From Paracoccaceae bacterium (lineage in GTDB: Bacteria > Pseudomonadota > Alphaproteobacteria > Rhodobacterales > Rhodobacteraceae): a stretch of 64,000 bases of DNA. Each line of letters starts with the position of its first letter. Within the stretch, counting starts at the first letter, position 1. The position numbers and the translations under genes are program-made. Shown here piece after piece: positions 43,910 to 51,989 of the stretch. The stretch is from contig JAHDXW010000015.1 of the NCBI GenBank assembly GCA_023383015.1, positions 1 to 64,000 on the forward strand, written 5' to 3'. Under the pieces are notes generated by a model, which did no database searches, was not told the DNA's origin, and saw nothing but the letters and a program-made list of their open reading frames with translations.

Positions 43910-43997
43910 GCCGAGATCACCCGCCCCACCCGCCGAAAACGAAAACGCGGCTCCGGGTCACCCCGGGCCGCGCGCCCACCTCGTCCAGCATGCAGCT

Positions 43998-44052
43998 TCT
44001 CTACCAGCAGGCGTGCGGCAGGTCAAGTACTATCGCACGGGTTGCGACCTGC
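43998..44052 (-). promoter_or_regulatory. candidate promoter of the GTA cluster with inverted repeat
   Basis: On the minus strand TTGACC (44,021-44,026) and TAGAGA (43,998-44,003) are 17 bases apart, a good sigma-70 type match, about 90 bases before gp1. A 7-bp inverted repeat GCAGGTC / GACCTGC (44,018-44,024 and 44,046-44,052) overlaps the -35 box, a plausible site for the GTA activator. The 173-base gap (43,910-44,082) holds no gene. Confidence 0.5.
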
Positions 44053-44082
44053 GGACGCCGCGGCAGGATCCCGTTCACCTCC

Positions 44083-45237
44083 TCACTGGCCGCCCCGCCC
44101 CGCCTCGATCTCGCGCCAGCGCGCGACATTGCGGTTGTGCTCCTCCAGCGTCTCGGCGAAGGCATGCCCGCCGGTTCCGTCGGCGACGAAATAGAGGAAG
44201 GTCGTGTCGGCGGGGTTCAGCGCCGCCGCGATGCTCGCCCGCCCGGGGTTGGCGATCGGCGTCGGCGGCAGGCCATCGATCACATAGGTGTTGTAGGGGG
44301 TCGGCGCGCGCAGTTCGCTCTGCCGCAGCCCCCGACCCAGCACACCCCGCCCACCCGTGATGCCGTAGATCACGGTCGGATCGGTCTGCAACCGCATCCC
44401 GATCCGCAGCCGGTTGACGAAGACCGAGGCGACGCGGCCCCGTTCCTCGGGCACCCCGGTCTCCTTCTCGACGATAGAGGCCAGGATCAGCGCCTCCTCG
44501 GGCGTCTCGACCGGCAGCCCCTCTGCCCGGCCGGCCCAAAGTTCGGCCAGCACCGCGGACTGGCGGGCCCGCATCTCGGTCACCAGCGCGGCCCGCGCCG
44601 TGCCGCGCCGCACCTCGTAGCTGTCCGGCGACAGGCTCCCCTCCGGCGGCAGGTCGGAGACCTCGCCCGACAGGAATTCGGCCAGCTTCAGAGCCTCGAC
44701 CGCCTGCCAGCTCGTCACCCCCTCGGCCAGCGCCACCCGGAGCCGCGTGTCGGCCTCGGCCAGCGCATCGACATAATCCGGCGGCACCGGCGCCGCCGCG
44801 GGATCGAAGCGCGCCACCTCGCGGTAGCGGGCGCTCGCCGGTTCGATCTCGCGCACGATCACCTCGACCGCCGTCACCCCGATGCGGAACACGACCTCGG
44901 TGCCGCAGGTGCTCTGGCCGCCGCGCGTGACGATGTCGACGATCTCGGCCATCGAGGCGCCCGCCGGAACCAGATAGCTGCCGAACCGCAGCGACTCGGC
45001 CTTGCCCGAGTACTGCGCCCCGAGGCGGAAGATGCGGGCGTTGCGCAGCGCACCCGCCGCCTCGAGATCCTGCGACACCGCCAGGAACGACGCGCCGCGC
45101 TCCACCCGCAGGCAGATCGCCTGCGCCAGCGGCCCGGGCTCCACATAGACCCTCCTGCCCCAGTCCAGCAGACCGGCGACCAGCAGGAAGGCAAGGATGC
45201 CGAGGGTCAGCGCATTCGAGGCGAGGTTGCGCCACAT
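44083..45237 (-). CDS. mltG: endolytic peptidoglycan transglycosylase MltG
   Basis: Inner-membrane enzyme that cuts nascent glycan strands and sets their length. 384 residues: N-terminal membrane helix (LTLGILAFLLVAGLL), a LysM-like part (ICLRVERGASFLAVSQDLEA), and the YceG catalytic domain with ASIVEKETGVPEER containing the catalytic Glu, VFVNRLRIGMRLQTDPTVIYG and TPYNTYVIDGLPPTPIANPG. Its ATG overlaps the fabF stop by one base, so it is coupled to fabF. Confidence 0.95.
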   Translation of the reverse strand: MWRNLASNALTLGILAFLLVAGLLDWGRRVYVEPGPLAQAICLRVERGASFLAVSQDLEAAGALRNARIFRLGAQYSGKAESLRFGSYLVPAGASMAEIVDIVTRGGQSTCGTEVVFRIGVTAVEVIVREIEPASARYREVARFDPAAAPVPPDYVDALAEADTRLRVALAEGVTSWQAVEALKLAEFLSGEVSDLPPEGSLSPDSYEVRRGTARAALVTEMRARQSAVLAELWAGRAEGLPVETPEEALILASIVEKETGVPEERGRVASVFVNRLRIGMRLQTDPTVIYGITGGRGVLGRGLRQSELRAPTPYNTYVIDGLPPTPIANPGRASIAAALNPADTTFLYFVADGTGGHAFAETLEEHNRNVARWREIEAGRGGQ

Positions 45238-46499
45238 CAGCCCTGAACCTGCCCCAGCACCAGCGAGGCGTTGGTGCCGCCGAACCCGAATGAGTTCGAC
45301 AGCGCCACCCGGATCTCGCGCGCCACCGGCCGGTGCGGCGCAAGGTCGATCGGCGTCGTCACCGCCGGGGTGTCGAGGTTGATCGTCGGCGGCGCCACCT
45401 GGTCGCGGATGGCCAGCGCGCAGAAGATCGCCTCCACCGCCCCGGCTGCACCCAGCAGATGGCCGATCGAGGACTTGGTCGACGACATCGTCACCCTGCC
45501 TGCGGCATTGCCCAGCAGCCGCTCCACCGCCGCAAGCTCGATGGTGTCGGCCATGGTCGAGGTGCCATGGGCGTTGATGTAGTCCACCGCGCCGGGCTCC
45601 AGACCCGCCCGCGCAAGCGCCGCGGTCATCGACCGGAAGCCGCCGTCGCCATCCTCGGAGGGCGCGGTGATGTGATAGGCGTCCCCCGACAGCCCGTAGC
45701 CCAGCACCTCGGCATAGATGCGGGCCCCGCGCGCCAGCGCATGGCCCATCTCCTCCAGCACCACGATGCCCGCGCCCTCACCCATAACAAAGCCGTCGCG
45801 GTCGGCGTCATAGGGGCGGCTGGCCGCCTCCGGCGCGGCGCCGCGCTTGGTCGACAGGGCCTTGCAGGCGTTGAAGCCGGCGATGCCCAGCTCGCAGATC
45901 GGCGCCTCGGTGCCGCCGGCCACCATCACGTCGGCATCGCCCCACTGGATCAGACGCGCCGCATCCCCGATCGCATGCGCCCCCGTCGAGCAGGCGGTCA
46001 CCACCGCATGGTTCGGCCCCTTGAACCCGTAGCGGATCGAGACCTGGCCCGCGACGAGGTTGATCAGCGCCCCGGGAATGAAGAAGGGCGATACCCGCCG
46101 CGGGCCGCGCTCCTTCAGCAGCACCGCCGTCTCGGCGATCGACTGCAGCCCGCCGATGCCCGAGCCGATCATCACGCCGGTGCGCAGCCGGTCGGCCTCG
46201 TCCTCGGGTTTCCAGCCGGCATCGGCCAGCGCCTGCTCGGCCGCCGCCACCCCGTACAGGATGAACTCGTCGACCTTGCGGCTCTCCTTCGGCTCCATCC
46301 AGCGGTCGGGGTTGAAGGTGCCGTCGCTCCCGTCGCCGCGCCGGATCTCGCAGGCGTAGGTGGTGGCCAGATGGCTGGCGTCGAACCTGGTGATGGTGCG
46401 CGCACCCGACTGCCCGGCCAGAAGCCGCCGCCAGGTGACATCGACGCCGGTTCCGAGCGGCGTCACCAGCCCGAGCCCCGTCACAACCACCCGCCGCAT
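45237..46499 (-). CDS. fabF: beta-ketoacyl-ACP synthase II
   Basis: Elongation condensing enzyme of type II fatty acid synthesis. 420 residues. Cys-His-His active site: TACSTGAHAIGDA, NAHGTSTMADTIEL and KSSIGHLLGAAGAVEA; C-terminal NSFGFGGTNASLV. Start 46,499 (MRRVVVTGLGLVTPLGTGV) matches the family; the upstream frame is not conserved. Usually follows acpP directly; here a decarboxylase/ureohydrolase pair lies in between. Confidence 0.97.
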   Translation of the reverse strand: MRRVVVTGLGLVTPLGTGVDVTWRRLLAGQSGARTITRFDASHLATTYACEIRRGDGSDGTFNPDRWMEPKESRKVDEFILYGVAAAEQALADAGWKPEDEADRLRTGVMIGSGIGGLQSIAETAVLLKERGPRRVSPFFIPGALINLVAGQVSIRYGFKGPNHAVVTACSTGAHAIGDAARLIQWGDADVMVAGGTEAPICELGIAGFNACKALSTKRGAAPEAASRPYDADRDGFVMGEGAGIVVLEEMGHALARGARIYAEVLGYGLSGDAYHITAPSEDGDGGFRSMTAALARAGLEPGAVDYINAHGTSTMADTIELAAVERLLGNAAGRVTMSSTKSSIGHLLGAAGAVEAIFCALAIRDQVAPPTINLDTPAVTTPIDLAPHRPVAREIRVALSNSFGFGGTNASLVLGQVQG

Positions 46500-46606
46500 G
46501 CACCCCTCCGCCGCTGGCCCGTCAGCGTCCGGATACACGGCTTTACCCGACAGGAAAAGCCCGGCGGCCGGACCGGGGGGACGGCCGGGCGCCTGCGCCA
46601 ATCCCG

Positions 46607-46635
46607 TTGGAATCCTGCTATCATCATGCTAACAT
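46607..46635 (+). promoter_or_regulatory. candidate sigma-70 promoter of the decarboxylase gene
   Basis: TTGGAA (46,607-46,612) and TAACAT (46,630-46,635) separated by 17 bases in a locally AT-richer stretch, about 45 bases before the start codon. The gap is shared with the divergent fabF start. Confidence 0.45.
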
Positions 46636-46681
46636 GTTTGAAGGGTTCACACGCGCTCCGCCCTTACGGCAGGAGGATGCA

Positions 46682-48157
46682 ATGCCGGATCCCGCCCCCG
46701 CCTCGCTCGACCCCGAGGACTGGGATGCCTTCGCCGCAACCGCCCACCGCATGGTCGACACCGCCATCCGCCACACCCGCGGGCTGCGCGACCGCCCGCT
46801 CTGGCGCGAGATGCCGGCGGCGACGCGCCGGCTGTTCGCCGCGCCGCTGCCGCTGGTCCCGACCCCGCTCGCGACGGTCTGCGACGACGTCCGCGACCAC
46901 ATCCTCGCCTATCCGCTGGGCAACGCCCATCCCCGCTACTGGATGTGGTTCATGGGCGCCTCCAACCTCACCGGCGCGATCGGCGACTTCCTCGCCGCCG
47001 TGAACGCCTCCAACCTCCACGGCGGCAACCACGCCGCCCGCCTCGTCGACGACCAGGTGGTACGCTGGCTGGCCGAGATCGCGGGCTTCCCGGCCACTGC
47101 CGCCGGCACGCTGGTCAGCGGCGGCTCCGTCGCCAACCTGATCGGCCATGCCGTGGCCCGCCACGCCTTCGCCGCCGCCCGCGGCATCGACCTGCGCCAG
47201 GATGGCGTCGTCGCCCTGGCACCACGCCCGCGCGTCTACTGCTCGGCCCAGGCCCACGGCTGCCACCAGAAGGCGGCCGAGGTGCTCGGCCTCGGCAACG
47301 TCTCGCTGCGCCGCATCCCGACCGGGCCCGACCTCGCCATGGACATGGACGCCCTCGGGACCGCCATCGCCGAGGACCGCCGCGCCGGCTGGGCGCCCGC
47401 GACCGTCGTGGCCACCGCCGGCACCGTCAACAGCGGCGCCATCGACCCCTTGCCCGGGATCGCCGAGCTCTGCCGGCGCGAGGGGCTGTGGTTCCACGTC
47501 GACGGCTGCATCGGCGCGCTCGCCGCCCTCGCCCCCCGCCACCGCCACCTCGTCGCCGGGATCGAGGCCGCCGACAGCCTTGCCCTCGACCCCCACAAAT
47601 GGCTGCACGCGCCCTTCGAACTCGGCTGCGCGCTGGTCCGCGACGGCACCGCGCTGCTGCGGACCTTCTCGCTCACGCCCGAATACCTCAAGGGGGCGAC
47701 CCGCGGCATCGCCGCCGGCACTGCACATCACCTCTGTGACCTCGGCCTGCAGACGACGCGCGGCTTCCGGGCGCTCAAGCTCTGGATGTCGCTGCGCGAA
47801 CACGGCGCAAACCACTTCGGCGCGCTGATCGACCGCAACATCGACCAGGCACGGCTGCTCGCCTGCCGGCTCGAGGCCGCCGGCGTCGAGGTCCACCGCC
47901 CCGTCGGTCTCAACATCGTCTGCTTCCGCCACCGCGTCCCGGGGCTCGACGCGGCGGCGATGCAGCAGTTCAACCGCGAGGTCATGATCGGTCTGCAGGA
48001 GGAGGGCCTTGCCGCGGTCTCCGACACCGTTCTCGACGGACGCCACTACCTGCGCGCCGCGATCGCCAACCACCGCACCGCCGACGCCGACATCGACCTC
48101 TTCGTCGACGCCTTCCTGCGCGCCGCCCGGCGGCGCGCCCTCAGCCCTGCCGGCTGA
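46682..48157 (+). CDS. PLP-dependent group II decarboxylase (aromatic-L-amino-acid decarboxylase-like)
   Basis: 491 residues of fold type I. The PLP-Lys is in ALDPHKWLHAPFELG; upstream blocks HPRYWMWFMGASNLTGAIGD, GTLVSGGSVANLIGHAVARH, CSAQAHGCHQKAAEVLGLG and VVATAGTVNSGAIDPL fit the aspartate/aromatic decarboxylase family. The substrate cannot be read from sequence. AGGAGG lies before the ATG at 46,682. It converges on a ureohydrolase with a 17-base overlap. This pair is foreign to the surrounding fab operon. Confidence 0.9.
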   Translation: MPDPAPASLDPEDWDAFAATAHRMVDTAIRHTRGLRDRPLWREMPAATRRLFAAPLPLVPTPLATVCDDVRDHILAYPLGNAHPRYWMWFMGASNLTGAIGDFLAAVNASNLHGGNHAARLVDDQVVRWLAEIAGFPATAAGTLVSGGSVANLIGHAVARHAFAAARGIDLRQDGVVALAPRPRVYCSAQAHGCHQKAAEVLGLGNVSLRRIPTGPDLAMDMDALGTAIAEDRRAGWAPATVVATAGTVNSGAIDPLPGIAELCRREGLWFHVDGCIGALAALAPRHRHLVAGIEAADSLALDPHKWLHAPFELGCALVRDGTALLRTFSLTPEYLKGATRGIAAGTAHHLCDLGLQTTRGFRALKLWMSLREHGANHFGALIDRNIDQARLLACRLEAAGVEVHRPVGLNIVCFRHRVPGLDAAAMQQFNREVMIGLQEEGLAAVSDTVLDGRHYLRAAIANHRTADADIDLFVDAFLRAARRRALSPAG

Positions 48158-49079
48158 CCGCCTGGCGGGCGATCAGGCCAAGCGCCGCCGCCAGCAGTTG
48201 CTGCGCGGTGGTGGCCCCCAGCCCGTCAACGTCGCGTCCCGGCATGAACTCCACCATCCCGAGGCCGGCGATGCGGGCCCGGGCCGCCACCGCCCCGATC
48301 AGCCCCAGCGTCTGGCAAAAGCCGAGCCCCCCCGCCGTCCGCCCGATCACCGCCGGCATGATCGCAGGGTCGAGGGCGTCGAGGTCCAGGCAGATCACCA
48401 CCTCCGCCCCCTGCGGAATCGCCGCAACCGCCCGGGCATTGCCGTCCCGGTGCAGCTCGGCCGCGGTCACGAACTCGACGCCCCGGTCCCTGGCGTCGGC
48501 CAGGTCGGCCGGTCGGGCCGAGCCGATGCCGCGCGCGCCGACCTGCACGATCCGCTCGACATGGGCCATCTCGCTCGCCCGCCGCATTGTCGACGACAGG
48601 CCCATCCGCTCGCCCTGCACCTCGTCGCGCCAGTCGATGTGCGCATCCACCTGCAGCACCGTCACCCGCCGCCCGGCATGGGCGCCAAGCATCGGGATCT
48701 GCACTGAGTCGTCCCCGCCAAGCAGGACCGGCACCGCGCCGGCCGCCAGCACCTCCCCCACCGCTCGCGCGATCCTCGCCCGGTTGCCCTCCGCATCGGC
48801 ATCGTCGGTCGCAAGATCGCCCGCATCCGCCACCCGCGCGCCCGCCGGCACCGTCGGCGCGCCAAGGTCGAAGTTGACATGGCCGAGGTTCGCCGCATAG
48901 GCGTCCGCCGCGGCCCTGATCGCCGCCGGCCCGCCCCGGCAGTAGGCACCGACGCTGGGATAGGGCGTTGCCGCGTCCGCACCCAGCAGCACCACATCGG
49001 CCGCCCGCCCCTCCCAGCGCGGCAGGCCCATGAAACCCCCGCCGGCACCGGCACCGAACATCTCGCCCAGACTGGCCAT
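48141..49079 (-). CDS. ureohydrolase (agmatinase/arginase family)
   Basis: 312 residues. Mn2+-site motifs: LLGGDDSVQIPML, VLQVDAHIDWRD and VVICLDLDALDPAIMP. In the first motif the usual metal-ligand His (GGDHS) is Asp (GGDDS), seen in a subset of agmatinase-like proteins and liable to change metal or substrate. It hydrolyses a guanidino compound to urea and an amine. GGGAGGGG precedes the ATG. Convergent with the decarboxylase. Confidence 0.87.
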   Translation of the reverse strand: MASLGEMFGAGAGGGFMGLPRWEGRAADVVLLGADAATPYPSVGAYCRGGPAAIRAAADAYAANLGHVNFDLGAPTVPAGARVADAGDLATDDADAEGNRARIARAVGEVLAAGAVPVLLGGDDSVQIPMLGAHAGRRVTVLQVDAHIDWRDEVQGERMGLSSTMRRASEMAHVERIVQVGARGIGSARPADLADARDRGVEFVTAAELHRDGNARAVAAIPQGAEVVICLDLDALDPAIMPAVIGRTAGGLGFCQTLGLIGAVAARARIAGLGMVEFMPGRDVDGLGATTAQQLLAAALGLIARQAVSRQG

Positions 49080-49110
49080 CCGCCCCTCCCCGCCGGCCCT
49101 GCCGGCCGGC

Positions 49111-49145
49111 AAAAACGCAAGCGGCGCCCCGCTGGGGGGCGCCGT
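49111..49145 (-). terminator. rho-independent terminator of acpP
   Basis: Stem GGCGCCCC / GGGGCGCC (49,123-49,130 and 49,136-49,143), extendable by one G-C pair, 5-base loop. Reading on the minus strand it is followed by GCGTTTTT (49,111-49,118). It lies about 30 bases after the acpP stop and just before the ureohydrolase Shine-Dalgarno. Confidence 0.75.
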
Positions 49146-49174
49146 TCGCCGCAGGCCGCCGTGCGGTGCCTGCC

Positions 49175-49411
49175 TCAGCCCTGAGCCTCGGAGATGAACT
49201 TCACCGCGTCGCCGAAGGTCTGGATCGTCTCGGCCGCGTCGTCGGGGATCTCGATCCCGAACTCCTCCTCGAAGGCCATGACGAGTTCGACCGTGTCGAG
49301 GCTGTCGGCGCCGAGGTCGTCGATGAACGAGGCATTCTCGGTCACCTTGTCCTCCTCGACGCCCAGATGCTCGACGACGATCTTCCGCACGCGCTCCGCG
49401 ATGTCGCTCAT
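49175..49411 (-). CDS. acpP: acyl carrier protein
   Basis: 78 residues, acidic. The phosphopantetheine attachment site is DSL with Ser37 ([20 protein letters not shown]). It carries acyl intermediates between the Fab enzymes in the cytosol. Lies 197 bases downstream of fabG and has its own terminator. Confidence 0.98.
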   Translation of the reverse strand: MSDIAERVRKIVVEHLGVEEDKVTENASFIDDLGADSLDTVELVMAFEEEFGIEIPDDAAETIQTFGDAVKFISEAQG

Positions 49412-49579
49412 GTCCTAGTCCTCTTAGGTTCGGGGGTTGGTCCCGATGCTTCCTGTCCCATCCGTCTCTGGGGGCCACGGCAGGCCCGCAGGGCCGAAGG
49501 CAGCAGGCCCTCCGGGGAGGCCCCGGCCCGATCAGCGCCGCCTATAGCATGTTCTTCGGGGCAGGCAAACGCTTTCCCC

Positions 49580-49596
49580 GGGCCCCGCCGGGGCCC
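49580..49596 (-). terminator. hairpin behind fabG
   Basis: Stem GGGCCCC / GGGGCCC with a 3-base loop 13 bases after the fabG stop. Only a weak T-run (GTTT) follows on the minus strand, so termination may be partial. The remaining gap to acpP (about 170 bases) shows nothing else recognisable. Confidence 0.4.
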
Positions 49597-49608
49597 TCCC
49601 CGGGGCGG

Positions 49609-50346
49609 TCACAGCATCGCCATCCCACCGTTCACATGCAGCGTCGCCCCGGTCACGTAGCCCGCCTCGGGGCTTGCCAGGTACAGCACCGCCGCCGCCA
49701 CCTCCTCGGCCGTGCCCATCCGCCCGGCCGGCACCTGCCCGAGGATCCGCCCCTTCTGGTCGTCGGTCAGCCGGTCGGTCATCGCCGTGACGATGAAGCC
49801 CGGGGCGACCATGTTCACCGTGATGCCGCGGCTTGCCACCTCGGCGGCCAGGCTCTTGGACAGCCCCGCGAGGCCGGCCTTGGCGGCGGCATAGTTGGCC
49901 TGGCCGGGGTTGCCGGTGGCACCGACCACCGAGCCGACGGTGACGATCCGGCCCCAGCGCGTCTTCATCATCCCGCGCAGCACGCCCCGGCACAGCCGGA
50001 ACGTCGCGGTCAGGTTGACGTCGAGCACCGCCTGCCAGTCGGCATCCGACATCCGCAGCATCAGGTTGTCGCGGGTGATGCCGGCGTTGTTGACCAGGAT
50101 GTCGAGGCTGCCCAGCGCCTCGGCGGCGCGCTTCGGCAGCGCCTCGACGGCGGCCGCGTCGGCCAGGTCGCAGGGCGTCACCGCCACCCGCCCGCCAAGC
50201 TCGGCCGCCAGCGCCTCGAGCGGCGCCTGCCGGGTTCCCGACAGCGCCACCGCCGCCCCCGCCCCGTGCAGCGCCCGCGCCACCGCCGCCCCGATTCCGC
50301 CCGAGGCGCCGGTGACGAGCGCCGCCCTTCCCGTCAGATCGAACAT
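49609..50346 (-). CDS. fabG: 3-oxoacyl-[ACP] reductase
   Basis: NADPH-dependent short-chain dehydrogenase of fatty acid elongation. 245 residues. TGASGGIG cofactor motif (12-19), NNAGITRDNLMLRM, Ser in GSVVGATGNPGQANYAAAKAG with the YxxxK dyad, and VAPGFIVTAMTD. GGGAGG precedes the ATG. It is normally directly behind fabD; here 5.3 kb separate them because of the Mu-like insertion. Confidence 0.97.
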   Translation of the reverse strand: MFDLTGRAALVTGASGGIGAAVARALHGAGAAVALSGTRQAPLEALAAELGGRVAVTPCDLADAAAVEALPKRAAEALGSLDILVNNAGITRDNLMLRMSDADWQAVLDVNLTATFRLCRGVLRGMMKTRWGRIVTVGSVVGATGNPGQANYAAAKAGLAGLSKSLAAEVASRGITVNMVAPGFIVTAMTDRLTDDQKGRILGQVPAGRMGTAEEVAAAVLYLASPEAGYVTGATLHVNGGMAML

Positions 50347-50464
50347 CCCATGCCTCCCGCTCTCGGGCCGCCTGCCCGGCTGGGGCCATACCAGCCGTGC
50401 CCCGGCCGCGCCACCGCCATGTTCCCGCCCGTCCCGCAATCCACCTCCACCCTGACGGACGGCG

Positions 50465-50985
50465 ATGTCCCGGACCTTTCCGCATTTCGCGGGCGGTGCC
50501 GCTCTGGCCGGGGCGATCCGGGCCGACGGCGCCGACCTCGCGGCCGTCGCTGCCGCCGTCGGGCGGATCACCGCCCCGCTGATCCTTGCCCGCGGGCCGC
50601 GGCTGCGCGGCAGGCGGCAGGCCGTGGCACGGGGCCGGCTTGCCACCTCGCCGCCGCCGCCCGTCAACCGCGATGTCGCCGGCGGCCTCCGCCCGATGGT
50701 CCCGACAGGCCCCTGGAGGGCGCTCCGCATCCGCCGGTGCCCGACCGGGCCTTCGCCGCGACCTCCGCCGGGCGGCTCGATCCCCCGCTCCCCGACCGCT
50801 CCGCGCGACCGGTGGCGGCCGTCGAGCACCGCGTCCCCGGCGACTGCGGACCAGACGCCGTTCTCCGCAACGCGATCAGGCGCGAGGCCCTGCGCGGGGC
50901 GGGGGGTCGGCTGATCGAGCTCGCCTCCGGCAAGCACCATGCCCGCCCGCGCGACGCGCTGCGGGCGATCCTGCGGCCGTCGCCC
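50465..50985 (+). pseudogene. coding-like remnant in two frames, cut at the Mu-like element
   Basis: The 639 bases between fabG and the element hold no intact gene. Two stretches look coding by their strong G/C bias at third positions: about 44 codons from the ATG at 50,465 (MSRTFPHFAGGAALAGAIRA), and about 95 codons in another frame up to the element boundary (FAATSAGRLDPPLPDRSARP through IELASGKHHARPRDALRAIL). They may be pieces of one gene broken by frameshift and then interrupted by the element. The family is not recognised, and the call is tentative. Confidence 0.35.
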
Positions 50986-51096
50986 TGCTCACGCGTTTCA
51001 ACTGGTTGGGTTCGGGGTGCCAGATGGCGGATTTGAAATCAAGGGGTTAGTGGAGGGGTGTTTCAGGCGGTTTGGTACAAGGCCGGGTGAAACGGG
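50986..51096. repeat. left-end transposase binding sites
   Basis: Three GTTTCA-type sites: CGTTTCAACTGG at 50,994; GGTGTTTCAGGCGGTTTGG at 51,057-51,075; and an inverted TGAAAC at 51,088. Mu L1, L2 and L3 likewise have a spaced first pair and an inverted site. The second site is repeated inverted at the right end. Confidence 0.6.
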
Positions 51097-51164
51097 GGGT
51101 TCGGGCCTGTCTAGCGGGCGGGGCCGCAGAAAAGATGCAGGGAAATCAATGGGGGGCGTTCGCA

Positions 51165-51218
51165 ACGTGTTACGTGAAATCGTAACACGTAACACCTGAC
51201 GGCAACTGATCAGTTGCC
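51165..51218. repeat. inverted repeats between the left end and the repressor gene
   Basis: A 10-bp dyad ACGTGTTACG / CGTAACACGT (51,165-51,174 and 51,181-51,190) followed by a third copy GTAACAC, then a perfect 18-bp palindrome GGCAACTGATCAGTTGCC (51,201-51,218) that overlaps the repressor stop codon. They may act as a terminator for the repressor and/or as operators or enhancer sites. Confidence 0.55.
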
Positions 51219-51713
51219 GGTTGCCTTCAGGAAGTGCGCTACAGTGTCGTTCGCTACAGCCTGTCGATCAAAGCTCTTCCCGGACTTCTGATAGCCATGG
51301 ATCAATTCCAGGAAGTCGAACATGGCTTCTGCGGCAAGTGCATAGTCCTGCCCTTCCCCCGCTTCCTGCTGTCCATCGCTTGCCGCCCCCAGCTCTCTCG
51401 CCTTGCGCAGGAGGGAGACGGCCGCATTGAAGCATGCCAAGGCATACTCCCGATGCGTGAGCTTGGGCGAAAAACTGTCATCGGTTCGCCCGACCAACCA
51501 GTCTATAGACACGTCCATGCCATCGGCCACCGCTAGCAGGGCGTCCAAGCCTGGCCGTTTCGCGCCGGTCATCTTCATGTAGCTTTCGAGGCTGCTTTTG
51601 GGCAGGCCACACCGCTCGGCCATCTGCTGGATGGTCAGCCCATGCCGCACCCTTAGCAGGTGAAGCCGCTCCACAATTTCTGGGGTCGCCGGATTGTCAC
51701 TCATTGATAGCAT
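51210..51713 (-). CDS. Mu-like phage repressor (XRE-family HTH)
   Basis: 167 residues. N-terminal helix-turn-helix: LRVRHGLTIQQMAERCGLPK, SSLESYMKMTGAKRPGLDAL, with the following VSIDWLVGRTD typical of phage repressors of this type. The C-terminal half is helical (LTHREYALACFNAAVSLLRK) and could oligomerise or hold a protein partner. Start at 51,713, or ATG 51,704 with GGGA upstream. Divergent from the Ner-like gene; probably holds the lytic promoters of the element down. Confidence 0.82.
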   Translation of the reverse strand: MLSMSDNPATPEIVERLHLLRVRHGLTIQQMAERCGLPKSSLESYMKMTGAKRPGLDALLAVADGMDVSIDWLVGRTDDSFSPKLTHREYALACFNAAVSLLRKARELGAASDGQQEAGEGQDYALAAEAMFDFLELIHGYQKSGKSFDRQAVANDTVAHFLKATGN

Positions 51714-51767
51714 CCCAAAGTGTGCTTAACCTCCTATAGGAAGCGATTTCTGCGCCGGTAGTGTCCT
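51714..51767. promoter_or_regulatory. operator region between repressor and Ner-like gene
   Basis: A perfect palindrome TCCTATAGGA (51,732-51,741) and a half-site TCCTATG near 51,764, in an AT-richer 54-base gap between divergent genes. This is the expected place for the repressor/Ner switch; promoters for both genes must lie here. Confidence 0.5.
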
Positions 51768-51989
51768 ATGTCAGTAACTAACACACCGAAGGAAGATGGC
51801 AAAGCGCGCTACAACGCGGCGCGCGCCGGCTTCGTTTCGCGCGGAGACACGCTTGGCGCATGGTGCCGTCGGTCGGGAACGAACATCCAGAACGTCAGAG
51901 CGGCCTTCTTTGGCGAGTGGAAAGGCCCGCGCGCGTCCTCACTGATCGAGAATGTTGAGCGGGCGGCGACATCAGGGGATGCTGATTGA
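51768..51989 (+). CDS. Ner-like early regulator (small DNA-binding protein)
   Basis: 73 residues: ARAGFVSRGDTLGAWCRRSG, TNIQNVRAAFFGEWKGPRAS, LIENVERAAT. A compact HTH-like helical protein in the place of Mu ner, directly after the divergent repressor and overlapping the transposase start by one base (TGATG). Function is inferred from position; sequence similarity to Mu Ner itself is not evident to me. Confidence 0.65.
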   Translation: MSVTNTPKEDGKARYNAARAGFVSRGDTLGAWCRRSGTNIQNVRAAFFGEWKGPRASSLIENVERAATSGDAD

